Assembly (NCBI RefSeq): GCF_038050375.1 | Contig: NZ_CP150886.1 | Location: forward strand, 1,157,318 to 1,221,317 | DNA length: 64,000 nt | Source: Okeanomitos corallinicola TIOX110 | Lineage (GTDB): Bacteria > Cyanobacteriota > Cyanobacteriia > Cyanobacteriales > Nostocaceae | Direction: 5' to 3' | Shown here: one piece after another, positions 27,021 to 35,256 of the stretch | Numbering within the stretch: position 1 is the first letter of the stretch | How the letters are laid out: each line of letters begins with the position of its first letter | Translations under genes and position numbers: made by a program | The notes under the pieces: generated by a model | The model's input: only the letters and a program-made list of their open reading frames with translations | Told to the model about the DNA's origin: nothing | Database searches by the model: none

Positions 27021-27998
27021 ATGAGTAATCCCCGTGTTTTGTGCCTTGGCGAAGTTTTGTTTGATTGTTTAGCCGATCAAATGGGGCTAAAGCTAGAAGA
27101 AGTCAAGTCTTGGACTCCCTACCCAGGGGGAGCGCCTGCTAATGTGGCTTGTGCTTTGGTCAAGCTGGGAACACCAGCAGGGTTTATTGGTGCAGTAGGA
27201 GAAGATAACCCAGGTCAACAGCTGGTACAACTATTACAAGAAGTAGGTGTAGATACAACTGGTGTACAACAACATCCCGCAGCCCCAACTCGACAGGTTT
27301 ATGTGGTTAGAGATTTAAATGGCGATCGCTCTTTTGCTGGTTTTGGTAAATATGATACTAGCGAATTTGCTGATACTCGCCTACAAGCTAAACAATTGCC
27401 AGAATCTTTGTTTAACGAAGCTGATTTTCTAGTTTTGGGAACTTTAGAGTTAGCTTATCCCGAAAGTGAGGCAGCTATTCACCAAGCTTTGAAGTTAGCA
27501 GAACAATATGACCTGAAAATAATTTTAGATGTCAATTGGCGACCTGTATTTTGGCAAGATGCTAATCTGGCAAAACAAAAAATTGAGGCTTTGTTACAAC
27601 GATTCGATTTTCTCAAACTGACTAAGGAAGAGGCTCAATGGTTATTTAATACTACTGATCCTGGTGCTATTACTTACCGTCTCAATTCTTTGGAAGGAGT
27701 GTTAGTAACTGATGGTGAAAATGGTTGTGCCTATTGTTTAGGTGAAAATGAGGGTAAATTACCTGCTTTTGCTATGCCTGTGGTAGATACTACTGGTGCA
27801 GGAGATAGCTTTTTAGCTGGTTTTATCCATCAGTTAATTCAGTTAGGTATTAACAGTTTAAAAGATGCTGCCACTGCTAAACGTGTAATTACCTATGCTA
27901 GTGCAGTGGGGGCTTTAACTACCATTAAACCAGGTGCGATCGCCTCCCAACCAACTGCGGCTGAAGTTGAGGCTTTTTTAGCTGATCATCAACTTTAA
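27021..27998 (+). CDS. PfkB-family carbohydrate kinase, probably fructokinase
   Basis: A 325-residue ribokinase-fold kinase. Signature 1 is YPGGAPANVACALVKLG (about 34-50). Signature 2 is VDTTGAGDSFLAGFIHQL near residue 255, with the GAGD catalytic aspartate and anion hole. GEVLFDCLAD at the start and the overall pattern are those of bacterial fructokinases, which phosphorylate fructose after sucrose cleavage. Other sugars are possible. It is cytoplasmic, a single gene convergent with the GT39 gene. Confidence 0.85.
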   Translation: MSNPRVLCLGEVLFDCLADQMGLKLEEVKSWTPYPGGAPANVACALVKLGTPAGFIGAVGEDNPGQQLVQLLQEVGVDTTGVQQHPAAPTRQVYVVRDLNGDRSFAGFGKYDTSEFADTRLQAKQLPESLFNEADFLVLGTLELAYPESEAAIHQALKLAEQYDLKIILDVNWRPVFWQDANLAKQKIEALLQRFDFLKLTKEEAQWLFNTTDPGAITYRLNSLEGVLVTDGENGCAYCLGENEGKLPAFAMPVVDTTGAGDSFLAGFIHQLIQLGINSLKDAATAKRVITYASAVGALTTIKPGAIASQPTAAEVEAFLADHQL

Positions 27999-28016
27999 TA
28001 CTTCACAGTTATCAGT

Positions 28017-29723
28017 TCATTTACAGTGAAACAATTCATACTCATACCCATATATTCCCGGCAACTTTTGATCATCACGCAGACATTTTTTCACTTCCTG
28101 ACTCATGGGAGCATGAAAATTGACCAGCCATAAATCAAAAGGTCGTGGTAATTCTTTGATAGTCTGTTCTAGGGCTGTAGTAGAAGTATTGGGGTTTTGG
28201 CCTTGATGGGCAAGGAGAAATTGGGTGTTAGCTTGTGAACTAGAGAATTTTAACTCCCAAGCTATGCCCATCATTTCCCCAGTTTGGACTAAGCTTTTGT
28301 GGGTTGTGGCAATGAGAACTGGTACTGAAGAATTTTGTGTAATTATGGGAAGAAATAAATCAGGGCGGTAATATTTGCGATAACCAAGATTAAAAGTAAC
28401 TGTGATGGCACTGATTAATCCCATTACCCAAATCAAGATGACAGCTTGTTTGCCAGTGATACCCCATTTGCCGGTGTTGGGATTTTGATAACAAACTGCC
28501 AGACTTGCAGCCACTAAAATTATTACTGCTGGAAAATAAACAAAACTATAGCGAGCGCCCCTGGTGAGGTCAATACCCAGGAAATAAGTAAAGCAGAAAA
28601 AGAAAGCGATCGCTCCTAATACTACCCCAACAAATGCCTGAGTGATAGAACCAATTTCCGGTTCTTGTAATTGAACTTTTATTCCCCTAATTAAAATTGG
28701 CAATGCCCAAATAAAGAAAATTAACATCACCAACCCAGATAATATAACCACCGTTAACTGAGGTGCTTCTACTGGGAGTAAGGAAATCATGGTAATCCAT
28801 GTACCTAAAACTTGAAAAATGGGGCTAATCCAACTTAATCCCACGCGCTCACCTTTAATCCACTCTGTTAACGCGCCAATGTAGCGATTTTGTAACCAAC
28901 CAGGCAACCACACTAACCCAGCAACAGCCGTACCAACTGCTACATAATAAAGCCGCCACCACGGAGGAGAAAGCAACACCCAAGTTTTTGTCTGAATTTG
29001 TTGTTTCCAAGCTACAAAAATTAAAACTACAGCCTCAGCGCCAAGAGTGAGAACAAAAAAGAAATGAGTAGCAAAACCCAAGGCGTTAACTCCCACCCAA
29101 GCAATAATTAACCACAAAGGTAATAATTTTTGCTTTTCCAAATGACGAATAGCAACTACCAAGCAAGCGAGGGAAAGCATCACCCACAGCATAGCCAAGG
29201 TATAATGACGGGCTTCTTGTGCTAAGAATACTGCGTATGGTGAAACTGCCATCATTGCAGCTGCTAATTGTCCGACTAATGGAGAACGAAAAGCTAATTT
29301 ACCTAAAAAATAAGCACAGGGAATAGAAACTGCACCCAGTAAAGCCGGAAATGAACGTGCTGCAAATAGGGATACTAAACCTTCTGGGTGAGGAAATAAC
29401 CGCATCCACAGATGAACCAGGACAAAATATAGTGGTGGGTGATTATCCTCTGTGAGAATACGAGCAATTACATCTCCCATACCAACTGTGGGATTTATTT
29501 GCAATGGTTTTAATAAAATATCAGGGGCGATCGCTTGATCTAAAGGTACTGGTAAAAAACTATTTCCCAAACTAAATACTAAAGTAGCAAATTCATCAGT
29601 CCACGGAGGTTTAGCTGTTAAATTAGTCAAACGTAAGCCGATACCAATGATCAACCAAATCAGCAGCAGTAAAGGATGAAACCAGGGAGCAGAAACGGTA
29701 GAGCGTCTATTATTTAAGTCCAT
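28017..29723 (-). CDS. Integral membrane glycosyltransferase, GT39/ArnT-like
   Basis: A 568-residue polytopic protein with about ten to twelve hydrophobic segments. The first extracytoplasmic loop carries PPWTDEFATLVFSLG, with the acidic pair of the GT-C catalytic site, and DNHPPLYFVLVHLWMRLF, the second GT39-type motif. Such enzymes move sugars from polyprenyl-phosphate carriers to lipid or protein acceptors at the outer face of the membrane. The donor and acceptor are unknown. It lies 33 bp downstream of a polysaccharide deacetylase gene on the same strand, so the two likely form an envelope operon. Confidence 0.85.
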   Translation of the reverse strand: MDLNNRRSTVSAPWFHPLLLLIWLIIGIGLRLTNLTAKPPWTDEFATLVFSLGNSFLPVPLDQAIAPDILLKPLQINPTVGMGDVIARILTEDNHPPLYFVLVHLWMRLFPHPEGLVSLFAARSFPALLGAVSIPCAYFLGKLAFRSPLVGQLAAAMMAVSPYAVFLAQEARHYTLAMLWVMLSLACLVVAIRHLEKQKLLPLWLIIAWVGVNALGFATHFFFVLTLGAEAVVLIFVAWKQQIQTKTWVLLSPPWWRLYYVAVGTAVAGLVWLPGWLQNRYIGALTEWIKGERVGLSWISPIFQVLGTWITMISLLPVEAPQLTVVILSGLVMLIFFIWALPILIRGIKVQLQEPEIGSITQAFVGVVLGAIAFFFCFTYFLGIDLTRGARYSFVYFPAVIILVAASLAVCYQNPNTGKWGITGKQAVILIWVMGLISAITVTFNLGYRKYYRPDLFLPIITQNSSVPVLIATTHKSLVQTGEMMGIAWELKFSSSQANTQFLLAHQGQNPNTSTTALEQTIKELPRPFDLWLVNFHAPMSQEVKKCLRDDQKLPGIYGYEYELFHCK

Positions 29724-29756
29724 TTTTATTTTTTTAAACTTTTATTTTTTAAACTT

Positions 29757-30596
29757 TTATTTTTTTAAACAGCGTTCTTGTACTTTAACTACATTTCCTC
29801 TTTTTAATAACTCTGATACAGTTACAAATTCATATCCCTGGGGAGTATAAGTCTGCAAAATTTCCTCTACTACCTCTACAGTATTATGGCGACTAGCATA
29901 TACTCCTTCTTTTGCTGTCCCATCTGAATCATGTAAAAGTATAATTGAACCGTTATGAAAATTTTTTTCAAATCTCTGCATCATTTCCGCAGCAGATTTA
30001 CCACGCCAGTCCTGTAAATCTACATCCCAAAAAATAATCGGTTTGTGCATCTGTTTTAAAACATTCGTGACCACAAAACCAGCACGACCAAAAGGGGGTC
30101 TAAAGTGAATATTGTTTGGTGAGATTAATTGATTAATTAAAATATCAGTTTCGGTAATTTCTTTATAAATAATATCTTGAAATTTACTATTGAGATTGTA
30201 ATGATGCCAGGTATGGTTTGCTATTTCATGTCCCTGTTTTTCCAAAGTTCGGAGAATTTGGGGATACTTTTCGCTGTGTTTTCCCAAGACAAAAAATGTT
30301 CCCTGCGCCTCATAATCTAACAGGATTTGAGAAATGACTCTAGTGTAAACTGGATCGGGGCCGTCGTCAAATGTCAGTGCTAAAACTTTATCAGGAGTGT
30401 TGACACAAAATACTGACTCTCCAAATAGGCTGGGAAGCAGGAAACGCTTTGGCCAAGCCAATTCTAAAAAACAGGAAATTGCTATTACTATTAATAACAG
30501 AGGCAGGATTTTAGAAAATCTGAATTTCGATGGACGATGTTTGCCAAAACCCAGGAAATAAAATCCCTGAATCAAGGGTTTAACTAAAGGCATCAT
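29757..30596 (-). CDS. Membrane-anchored polysaccharide deacetylase (CE4)
   Basis: A 279-residue protein with one N-terminal membrane segment (about 27-50), then a NodB-type domain. Motif 1 is ALTFDDGPDPVYT (catalytic and metal Asp). Motif 2 is HEIANHTWHHYNL (the H-x3-H zinc ligands). Motif 3 is RPPFGR, and LLHDSDG near the end supplies the last His. It removes acetyl groups from N-acetylated glycans such as peptidoglycan or exopolysaccharide, outside the cytoplasmic membrane. Confidence 0.9.
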   Translation of the reverse strand: MMPLVKPLIQGFYFLGFGKHRPSKFRFSKILPLLLIVIAISCFLELAWPKRFLLPSLFGESVFCVNTPDKVLALTFDDGPDPVYTRVISQILLDYEAQGTFFVLGKHSEKYPQILRTLEKQGHEIANHTWHHYNLNSKFQDIIYKEITETDILINQLISPNNIHFRPPFGRAGFVVTNVLKQMHKPIIFWDVDLQDWRGKSAAEMMQRFEKNFHNGSIILLHDSDGTAKEGVYASRHNTVEVVEEILQTYTPQGYEFVTVSELLKRGNVVKVQERCLKK

Positions 30597-30752
30597 GACA
30601 GGTTAAGCAAAAATTCTAACATTGAAAGTATATCAGATTATAAGTAACTACCTTTTGAGATTGGTTTATAAGAATTCAGGAGTCAGAAGTTAGAATATTT
30701 GTTTTTAGATCATTTTTCGCTGTGCTTTCTGAAAGTGATTCAATAACTAGAT

Positions 30753-30932
30753 ATGGCGATTTCCCTTCTTCCTAAACCACCCAAGAAAGACGCTCTTTTT
30801 GAGGAACTGCTAAGACAGGAAAGAAGTCTAGAACACGAAAATCCTGATTTTTTAACTGCGCTAAACTGTAGTAGACAAACATATTGGCTCCCACACATCC
30901 ATCAGTCCTTTAATCTCACCAAGGCTCAATAG
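30753..30932 (+). CDS. Short hypothetical frame (59 aa)
   Basis: An ATG at 30753 opens 59 codons ending at TAG 30930-30932, 6 bp before the convergent sfsA stop. The product starts MAISLLPKPPKKDALFEEL and is charged, with a predicted helix (about 10-28). I do not recognise it. It fills most of the 342-bp gap between the deacetylase and sfsA. It could be a real small gene or a chance frame; there is no clear ribosome binding site. Confidence 0.25.
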   Translation: MAISLLPKPPKKDALFEELLRQERSLEHENPDFLTALNCSRQTYWLPHIHQSFNLTKAQ

Positions 30933-30938
30933 TATCAA

Positions 30939-31664
30939 TTACATCTTCAACTCTGCTAAACCCAAATAACGAATACCTTCCGGGGAAATATCAAACCGAC
31001 AAGGTAACACTTCTAAACCTACATTGATCGCTTCCCGTAACAATTGACCATAAATAGGATCGGTACTATCACCAGGAGCAAACTGTGTACAATCACCACG
31101 ATTGATAAAATACAACATTACCGCCCGATTTTGGGGTAAAACATCCATTAATTCTCTTAAATGTTTTTGTCCTCTGGTGGTTTCTGTATCAGGAAATAGT
31201 GCTAAATCTCCCTGTGACCAAGTAGTATTTTTTACTTCTAAATAAATTGGACGTTGTGTTTCATCGCCTGTTAAATAAAAATCTACACGGCTTTTTTTAT
31301 CCTTGCCATACACCACTTCTCCCTTGACTTGGGTGTATTCTTTCAATTCAGAAAATAAATATTTTTCTAAAGCAATTTTAACTACACGATTAGGTAAGGC
31401 AGTATTTACACCCACCCAAATAGGTTCTATATCTTCTACTTGAATCAATTCCAAAGTATAAGCTAATTTGCGTTTAGGGTTATCACTAAAAGAAAGTTGT
31501 ACAGGACTACCTACTTTTGATACACCTGTCATCGGTCCAGTGTTGGGACAATGTGCAGTGACAACTTCCCCGGATTTAAGTTCTACATCAGCAAAAAAAC
31601 GTTTGTAACGTTTAATTAAAATACCTTCGTATAAATTAGGATAGCGATAAAGCCAGTCAGCCAT
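30939..31664 (-). CDS. sfsA: DNA/RNA nuclease SfsA family protein
   Basis: A 241-residue SfsA protein: an N-terminal OB-like region (RYKRFFADVELKSGEVVTAHCPNTGPM) and a C-terminal restriction-endonuclease-like core with acidic and basic residues in SRVDFYLTG and YLEVKNTTW (D-ExK arrangement). E. coli SfsA binds DNA and affects sugar fermentation genes; the physiological role in cyanobacteria is unknown. Length is normal. A 258-bp AT-rich spacer separates it from the divergent GAF protein. Confidence 0.92.
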   Translation of the reverse strand: MADWLYRYPNLYEGILIKRYKRFFADVELKSGEVVTAHCPNTGPMTGVSKVGSPVQLSFSDNPKRKLAYTLELIQVEDIEPIWVGVNTALPNRVVKIALEKYLFSELKEYTQVKGEVVYGKDKKSRVDFYLTGDETQRPIYLEVKNTTWSQGDLALFPDTETTRGQKHLRELMDVLPQNRAVMLYFINRGDCTQFAPGDSTDPIYGQLLREAINVGLEVLPCRFDISPEGIRYLGLAELKM

Positions 31665-31922
31665 TATGTTTGGTAATTTCTAAATTATAATTATTAGTCA
31701 ATATACGATCAACCTGATTCTAAAATAAGCATTAGATTTATTATTTAATATATAGTATAGCCTTAGACAAAGCAGTTAGGACATTAATTAACACTAAAAC
31801 TTACACACTGAAAGGCTTTTAGCACTGTCACCTGCTATATTTTAATATTTTGGCTTATTAATGAGACACTATAGAAAATATAAAATATCAGAACTTTATA
31901 TACATCAAACCTGGTTCTACTA

Positions 31923-32987
31923 ATGGTTACTACTGAGTATTATTTACGGTCAATAGAACGTTTGTTAATAGTCTCTCAAAATCTGTGTTTAGCTCATAGC
32001 TTAGAAGAGATTACGAAAATTGTCTTATTAGCAGTCAGAGAACTGACACATTCTGATGGTGCTACTTTTGCGATTTTAGATAATGGCTTTTCCTATTATG
32101 TTGATGAAAATGCTATTACTCCTGTGTTGAAAGGTCAGAGATTTCCCGTTAATCTCGATATTTCTGGTTGGGTAATGATGAATAGAAAAACACGTATTAT
32201 AGAAAACATTTTAAATGAGCAACAAGTTTATATTCATGTTTATAAACATAACTTTATTGAAAGTATGACTGTAGTTCCCATTTGTAGTGAAAAACCAGTT
32301 GGTGCAATTGGTGCTTATTGGTCTAATCACCATCAAGGGACTACGGAAGAGTTAGAAATACTAGAATTACTGGCGAAAAGTACAGCGGTGGCAGTTGAAA
32401 ATTTACAAGTATATTCTCAATTAAAACGGGAATTAAGCGATCACACAATTGCCTTAGAAAAGGCTAATACTCTTTTACAAAAAGAAATCCAAAAAAGTAA
32501 AGCCATGGAAGCAGAAGTGCGCCGTCTTTCCCTGACTGATGAACTAACAGGATTAAATAATCGGCGTGGTTTTTTCCTATTGGCTGAACAACAGTTAAGA
32601 TTATCTAAGCGGTCAAAAATCCATACTGGTGTGATGTTTTTTGAACTCCATAGACTAGCAGATATTAAGGAACAATTTGGTATTGGACTAGCTGAAGATG
32701 CTGTGATAGAACTTTCTCGGTTACTAAAACGGAGTTTCCGTAATTCTGATACTTTGGGGCGTATTAGTGAAGATGAATTTGTCGTATTAATACAGGGATA
32801 CAGCCTCACTGTTGATGTGATAGAGGAACGAGTCAAAACTAATGTTTCTGAATTTAATCAAGCTCACCATTTACCTTTTTCCCTAATAGTCAATATTGGT
32901 GTCAAAGACTATAATTATTCCTCAACAATTTCCTTAGAAAATATGATTACCTTAGCTCATGCTAATGTCTACGAAAGACAAGATTAA
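31923..32987 (+). CDS. GAF domain protein with degenerate GGDEF domain
   Basis: A 354-residue protein: GAF domain (about 15-162), coiled-coil linker (about 163-200), GGDEF domain (about 202-352). The signalling linker LSLTDELTGLNNRRGF is intact, but the A-site reads SEDEF (282-286) instead of GGDEF. The first metal-binding Asp region is FELHRL instead of the usual DxD-x-FK. It is therefore probably not an active diguanylate cyclase and may bind c-di-GMP or GTP or act as a scaffold. The GAF domain lacks the chromophore Cys-His pair of phytochromes that I could recognise. A hairpin follows the stop. Confidence 0.85.
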   Translation: MVTTEYYLRSIERLLIVSQNLCLAHSLEEITKIVLLAVRELTHSDGATFAILDNGFSYYVDENAITPVLKGQRFPVNLDISGWVMMNRKTRIIENILNEQQVYIHVYKHNFIESMTVVPICSEKPVGAIGAYWSNHHQGTTEELEILELLAKSTAVAVENLQVYSQLKRELSDHTIALEKANTLLQKEIQKSKAMEAEVRRLSLTDELTGLNNRRGFFLLAEQQLRLSKRSKIHTGVMFFELHRLADIKEQFGIGLAEDAVIELSRLLKRSFRNSDTLGRISEDEFVVLIQGYSLTVDVIEERVKTNVSEFNQAHHLPFSLIVNIGVKDYNYSSTISLENMITLAHANVYERQD

Positions 32988-32996
32988 CTAACAGCA

Positions 32997-33023
32997 AAAA
33001 TGTAGTTAAATTTACTACATTTT
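32997..33023 (+). terminator. Stem-loop after the GAF-GGDEF gene
   Basis: A 10-bp perfect stem AAAATGTAGT/ACTACATTTT with a 7-nt loop begins 10 bp after the stop codon; the T-run is part of the right arm. Confidence 0.55.
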
Positions 33024-33106
33024 ATTGATAGCTGACTATAATATATATTACAGACCTCCCATATCTAAAAATGGGTAGGACTTAAAAATGCAAGGAGGTA
33101 AATCCT

Positions 33107-33787
33107 ATGCAAGAAGTTTCCCATGCGACAGAATTAGAATATGCTTTTCTCTTTACTTTGAGGAAAGTAAATTCTCTTAATCTACAAGGTTTTGAACTAT
33201 TTTTTCAGAATTTACCTTTAGATCCTTATATTAAAGGAAAATATCGTTTTCGACGTTTATCAAGAATCATGGTTGCTGAGGAGAGATTGATTAAACTTCC
33301 CCATGGTCATTTATGCCAACGCAGAGAATATAATCCTTTGTTGGGTGATATTAAAAGAGAGTTTGCAGAGTTAGAAGATGAAATGATAGAACTGGATATT
33401 TTTAAAAGTCTAGTTTTAGCATTTATTGATACTTGTAAACTGCATCCAGAAGCGGAAATTGGTGTGCATCAAATCAGAACTATCTGTTCACCTGGACATT
33501 CAGGAAATCCTGCACCTGAAGGTATTCATCAAGATGGCACTGATTTTATTGGGATTTTTTCTGTCAATCGGGAAAATATTCAAGGTGGAGAAACACATTT
33601 ATATACTGCTAAAAAAGAGAAGCCTGTTTTTAATAAAATTCTGCAACCAGGTGAGTTAGTTGTAGTTAATGATCATCAGTTTTTCCATTTTACTAGCCCG
33701 ATTAAGTCGGAAATTCCCGCCCCTGGTGCTAGGGATGTTTTTGTTTTAACTTCTCCTAGTTTAATGACAGACTTAGAAATGATGTAA
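33107..33787 (+). CDS. 2-oxoglutarate/Fe(II) dioxygenase family protein
   Basis: A 226-residue member of the 2OG-Fe dioxygenase family (Pfam PF10014 type, which includes bacterial L-isoleucine 4-hydroxylase). The iron ligands are visible as H-x-D in GIHQDGTDFIGIFSVNR and the distal His in NDHQFFHFTSPI. The preceding IQGGETHLY loop and a following Arg region (ARDVFVLTSP) fit 2-oxoglutarate binding. The substrate may be a free amino acid but cannot be read from sequence. An excellent ribosome binding site (AAGGAGG, about 33092-33098) precedes the ATG. Confidence 0.85.
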   Translation: MQEVSHATELEYAFLFTLRKVNSLNLQGFELFFQNLPLDPYIKGKYRFRRLSRIMVAEERLIKLPHGHLCQRREYNPLLGDIKREFAELEDEMIELDIFKSLVLAFIDTCKLHPEAEIGVHQIRTICSPGHSGNPAPEGIHQDGTDFIGIFSVNRENIQGGETHLYTAKKEKPVFNKILQPGELVVVNDHQFFHFTSPIKSEIPAPGARDVFVLTSPSLMTDLEMM

Positions 33788-33962
33788 GGTACAAGCGGAA
33801 ATAATTAACCGCAGATACACACAGATAAACGCAGATTAGATTTGCTGATCTGAAATTAACACTTTGACACATAAAGTAGAGACTTTCTCTAGAAGGTCTC
33901 TATATCTGTATATTTTCACCAAATTTATTTACAATGAAGATAGTGAAATATGATACAAAATT

Positions 33963-35228
33963 ATGACTTTAGAATTTTACGCTCGTGGTTTAGAAAAGGC
34001 TAAACAAAAAGACTATATTGCTGCTATTGAGGAGTTTAATCAAGCTATACAGGAAAATCCTGATTTTACTGATGCTTATATAGAAAGAGGTTTAGCCTAT
34101 TATTACTCTGGTGCAACTCTACAAGGGGTGTTTGATTATAATGAGGCTATTAAGTTAGATGGAGAAAATGCTAAGGCTTATTATTTTCGGGCTTTAGCTA
34201 AGTTAGATTTAAAAAACCTATCTGGTTGTTTAGAAGATGTAGAAAAGGCAATTCAGTTTAAACTTCATCATGGGGCTGTTTATGATTTACTGGGAACAGT
34301 GAAGCGCAAACAAGGAAATCTTCCAGAGGCGATTGCTAATTTTAAAAAAGCCACAGAATTATATTTAGCAGCAAAAGATAAAGACAATGCTCAACAGTGT
34401 TTAGAGAAAATTAAACAACTACAACCAAAATCACCACCTCAAGCAAATCCAGAAATACAAAAACCAGTTAAAGTTATCTCAACTCAAGATTATTTTAGAC
34501 AATTATTAGATAAGGCTGAAAATGGCGATACAATCGAAGCATTAGCTGATTTAAATTGGATCTTAACTGCCGATTCTCAAGATGTATATGCTTATTGTTG
34601 TCGTGGGGTTGTATATTGCAAAGTTGGTAATTATCGAGATGCAATATCAGATTTTAATCAGGCAATAAAATTAAATTTTCAAGATGCTATTGTTTATCGA
34701 AATCGGGGTAAAGCTCGTTCTCATTTAGGAGATCACCAAGGAGCATTAGCTGATATTAATAAAGCCTTAGAAATGCAGCCAGAAGATGTTTTAGTCTATA
34801 TTTCCAGGGGGAATATTTATCAATCAATGGGTAATTATTTAGCAGCTATTCAAGATTATTCCCAAGCTATAAATATCAATCCAGAGCATCCTTTAGCTTA
34901 TTATAATCGTGGCATTTCTCATACCTGTTTGGAAGAAATGTCAAATGCTGTGGCCGATTATCAAAAAGCTGCTAGTATTTATTGCGAACAAGAAGACTGG
35001 AAGAATTATCAACAGGTATTAAATAGTCTGCAAAAAATCCAATCATCTCTACCAGAAACAACCAAAGCTACCTATAATTTATTGCGCCAGAGGTTATTAA
35101 GAATGGTAGGAGGACATTGGGAAATAGCAGAAAGATTAATTCAACAAAAAAAGGATTTTTTCCCAGGAATGACGGAACAATGGTATTTACAAAAGGTAAT
35201 TGATGATTTAGAAAGAGATAGACGTTAA
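33963..35228 (+). CDS. Tetratricopeptide repeat protein
   Basis: A 421-residue protein built of TPR units in two blocks (about 5-130 and 180-345) separated by a Pro/Gln-rich linker (about 148-165). Typical repeats are YIAAIEEFNQAIQENPDFTDAY and YRDAISDFNQAIKLNFQDAIVY. A C-terminal helical segment (about 365-421) is not TPR. It has no signal peptide or membrane segment, so it is probably a cytoplasmic scaffold. Partners are unknown. It is convergent with the Ser/Thr kinase gene, with a 28-bp gap. Confidence 0.85.
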   Translation: MTLEFYARGLEKAKQKDYIAAIEEFNQAIQENPDFTDAYIERGLAYYYSGATLQGVFDYNEAIKLDGENAKAYYFRALAKLDLKNLSGCLEDVEKAIQFKLHHGAVYDLLGTVKRKQGNLPEAIANFKKATELYLAAKDKDNAQQCLEKIKQLQPKSPPQANPEIQKPVKVISTQDYFRQLLDKAENGDTIEALADLNWILTADSQDVYAYCCRGVVYCKVGNYRDAISDFNQAIKLNFQDAIVYRNRGKARSHLGDHQGALADINKALEMQPEDVLVYISRGNIYQSMGNYLAAIQDYSQAININPEHPLAYYNRGISHTCLEEMSNAVADYQKAASIYCEQEDWKNYQQVLNSLQKIQSSLPETTKATYNLLRQRLLRMVGGHWEIAERLIQQKKDFFPGMTEQWYLQKVIDDLERDRR

Positions 35229-35256
35229 TTTAATGATAAATTCTGTTTTTTCTATC

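Noticed and set aside
32441-32836. Antisense frame (131 codons) within the GAF-GGDEF gene
   Set aside because: Wholly inside a well-supported gene, Ser/Arg-rich translation with no recognisable domain.
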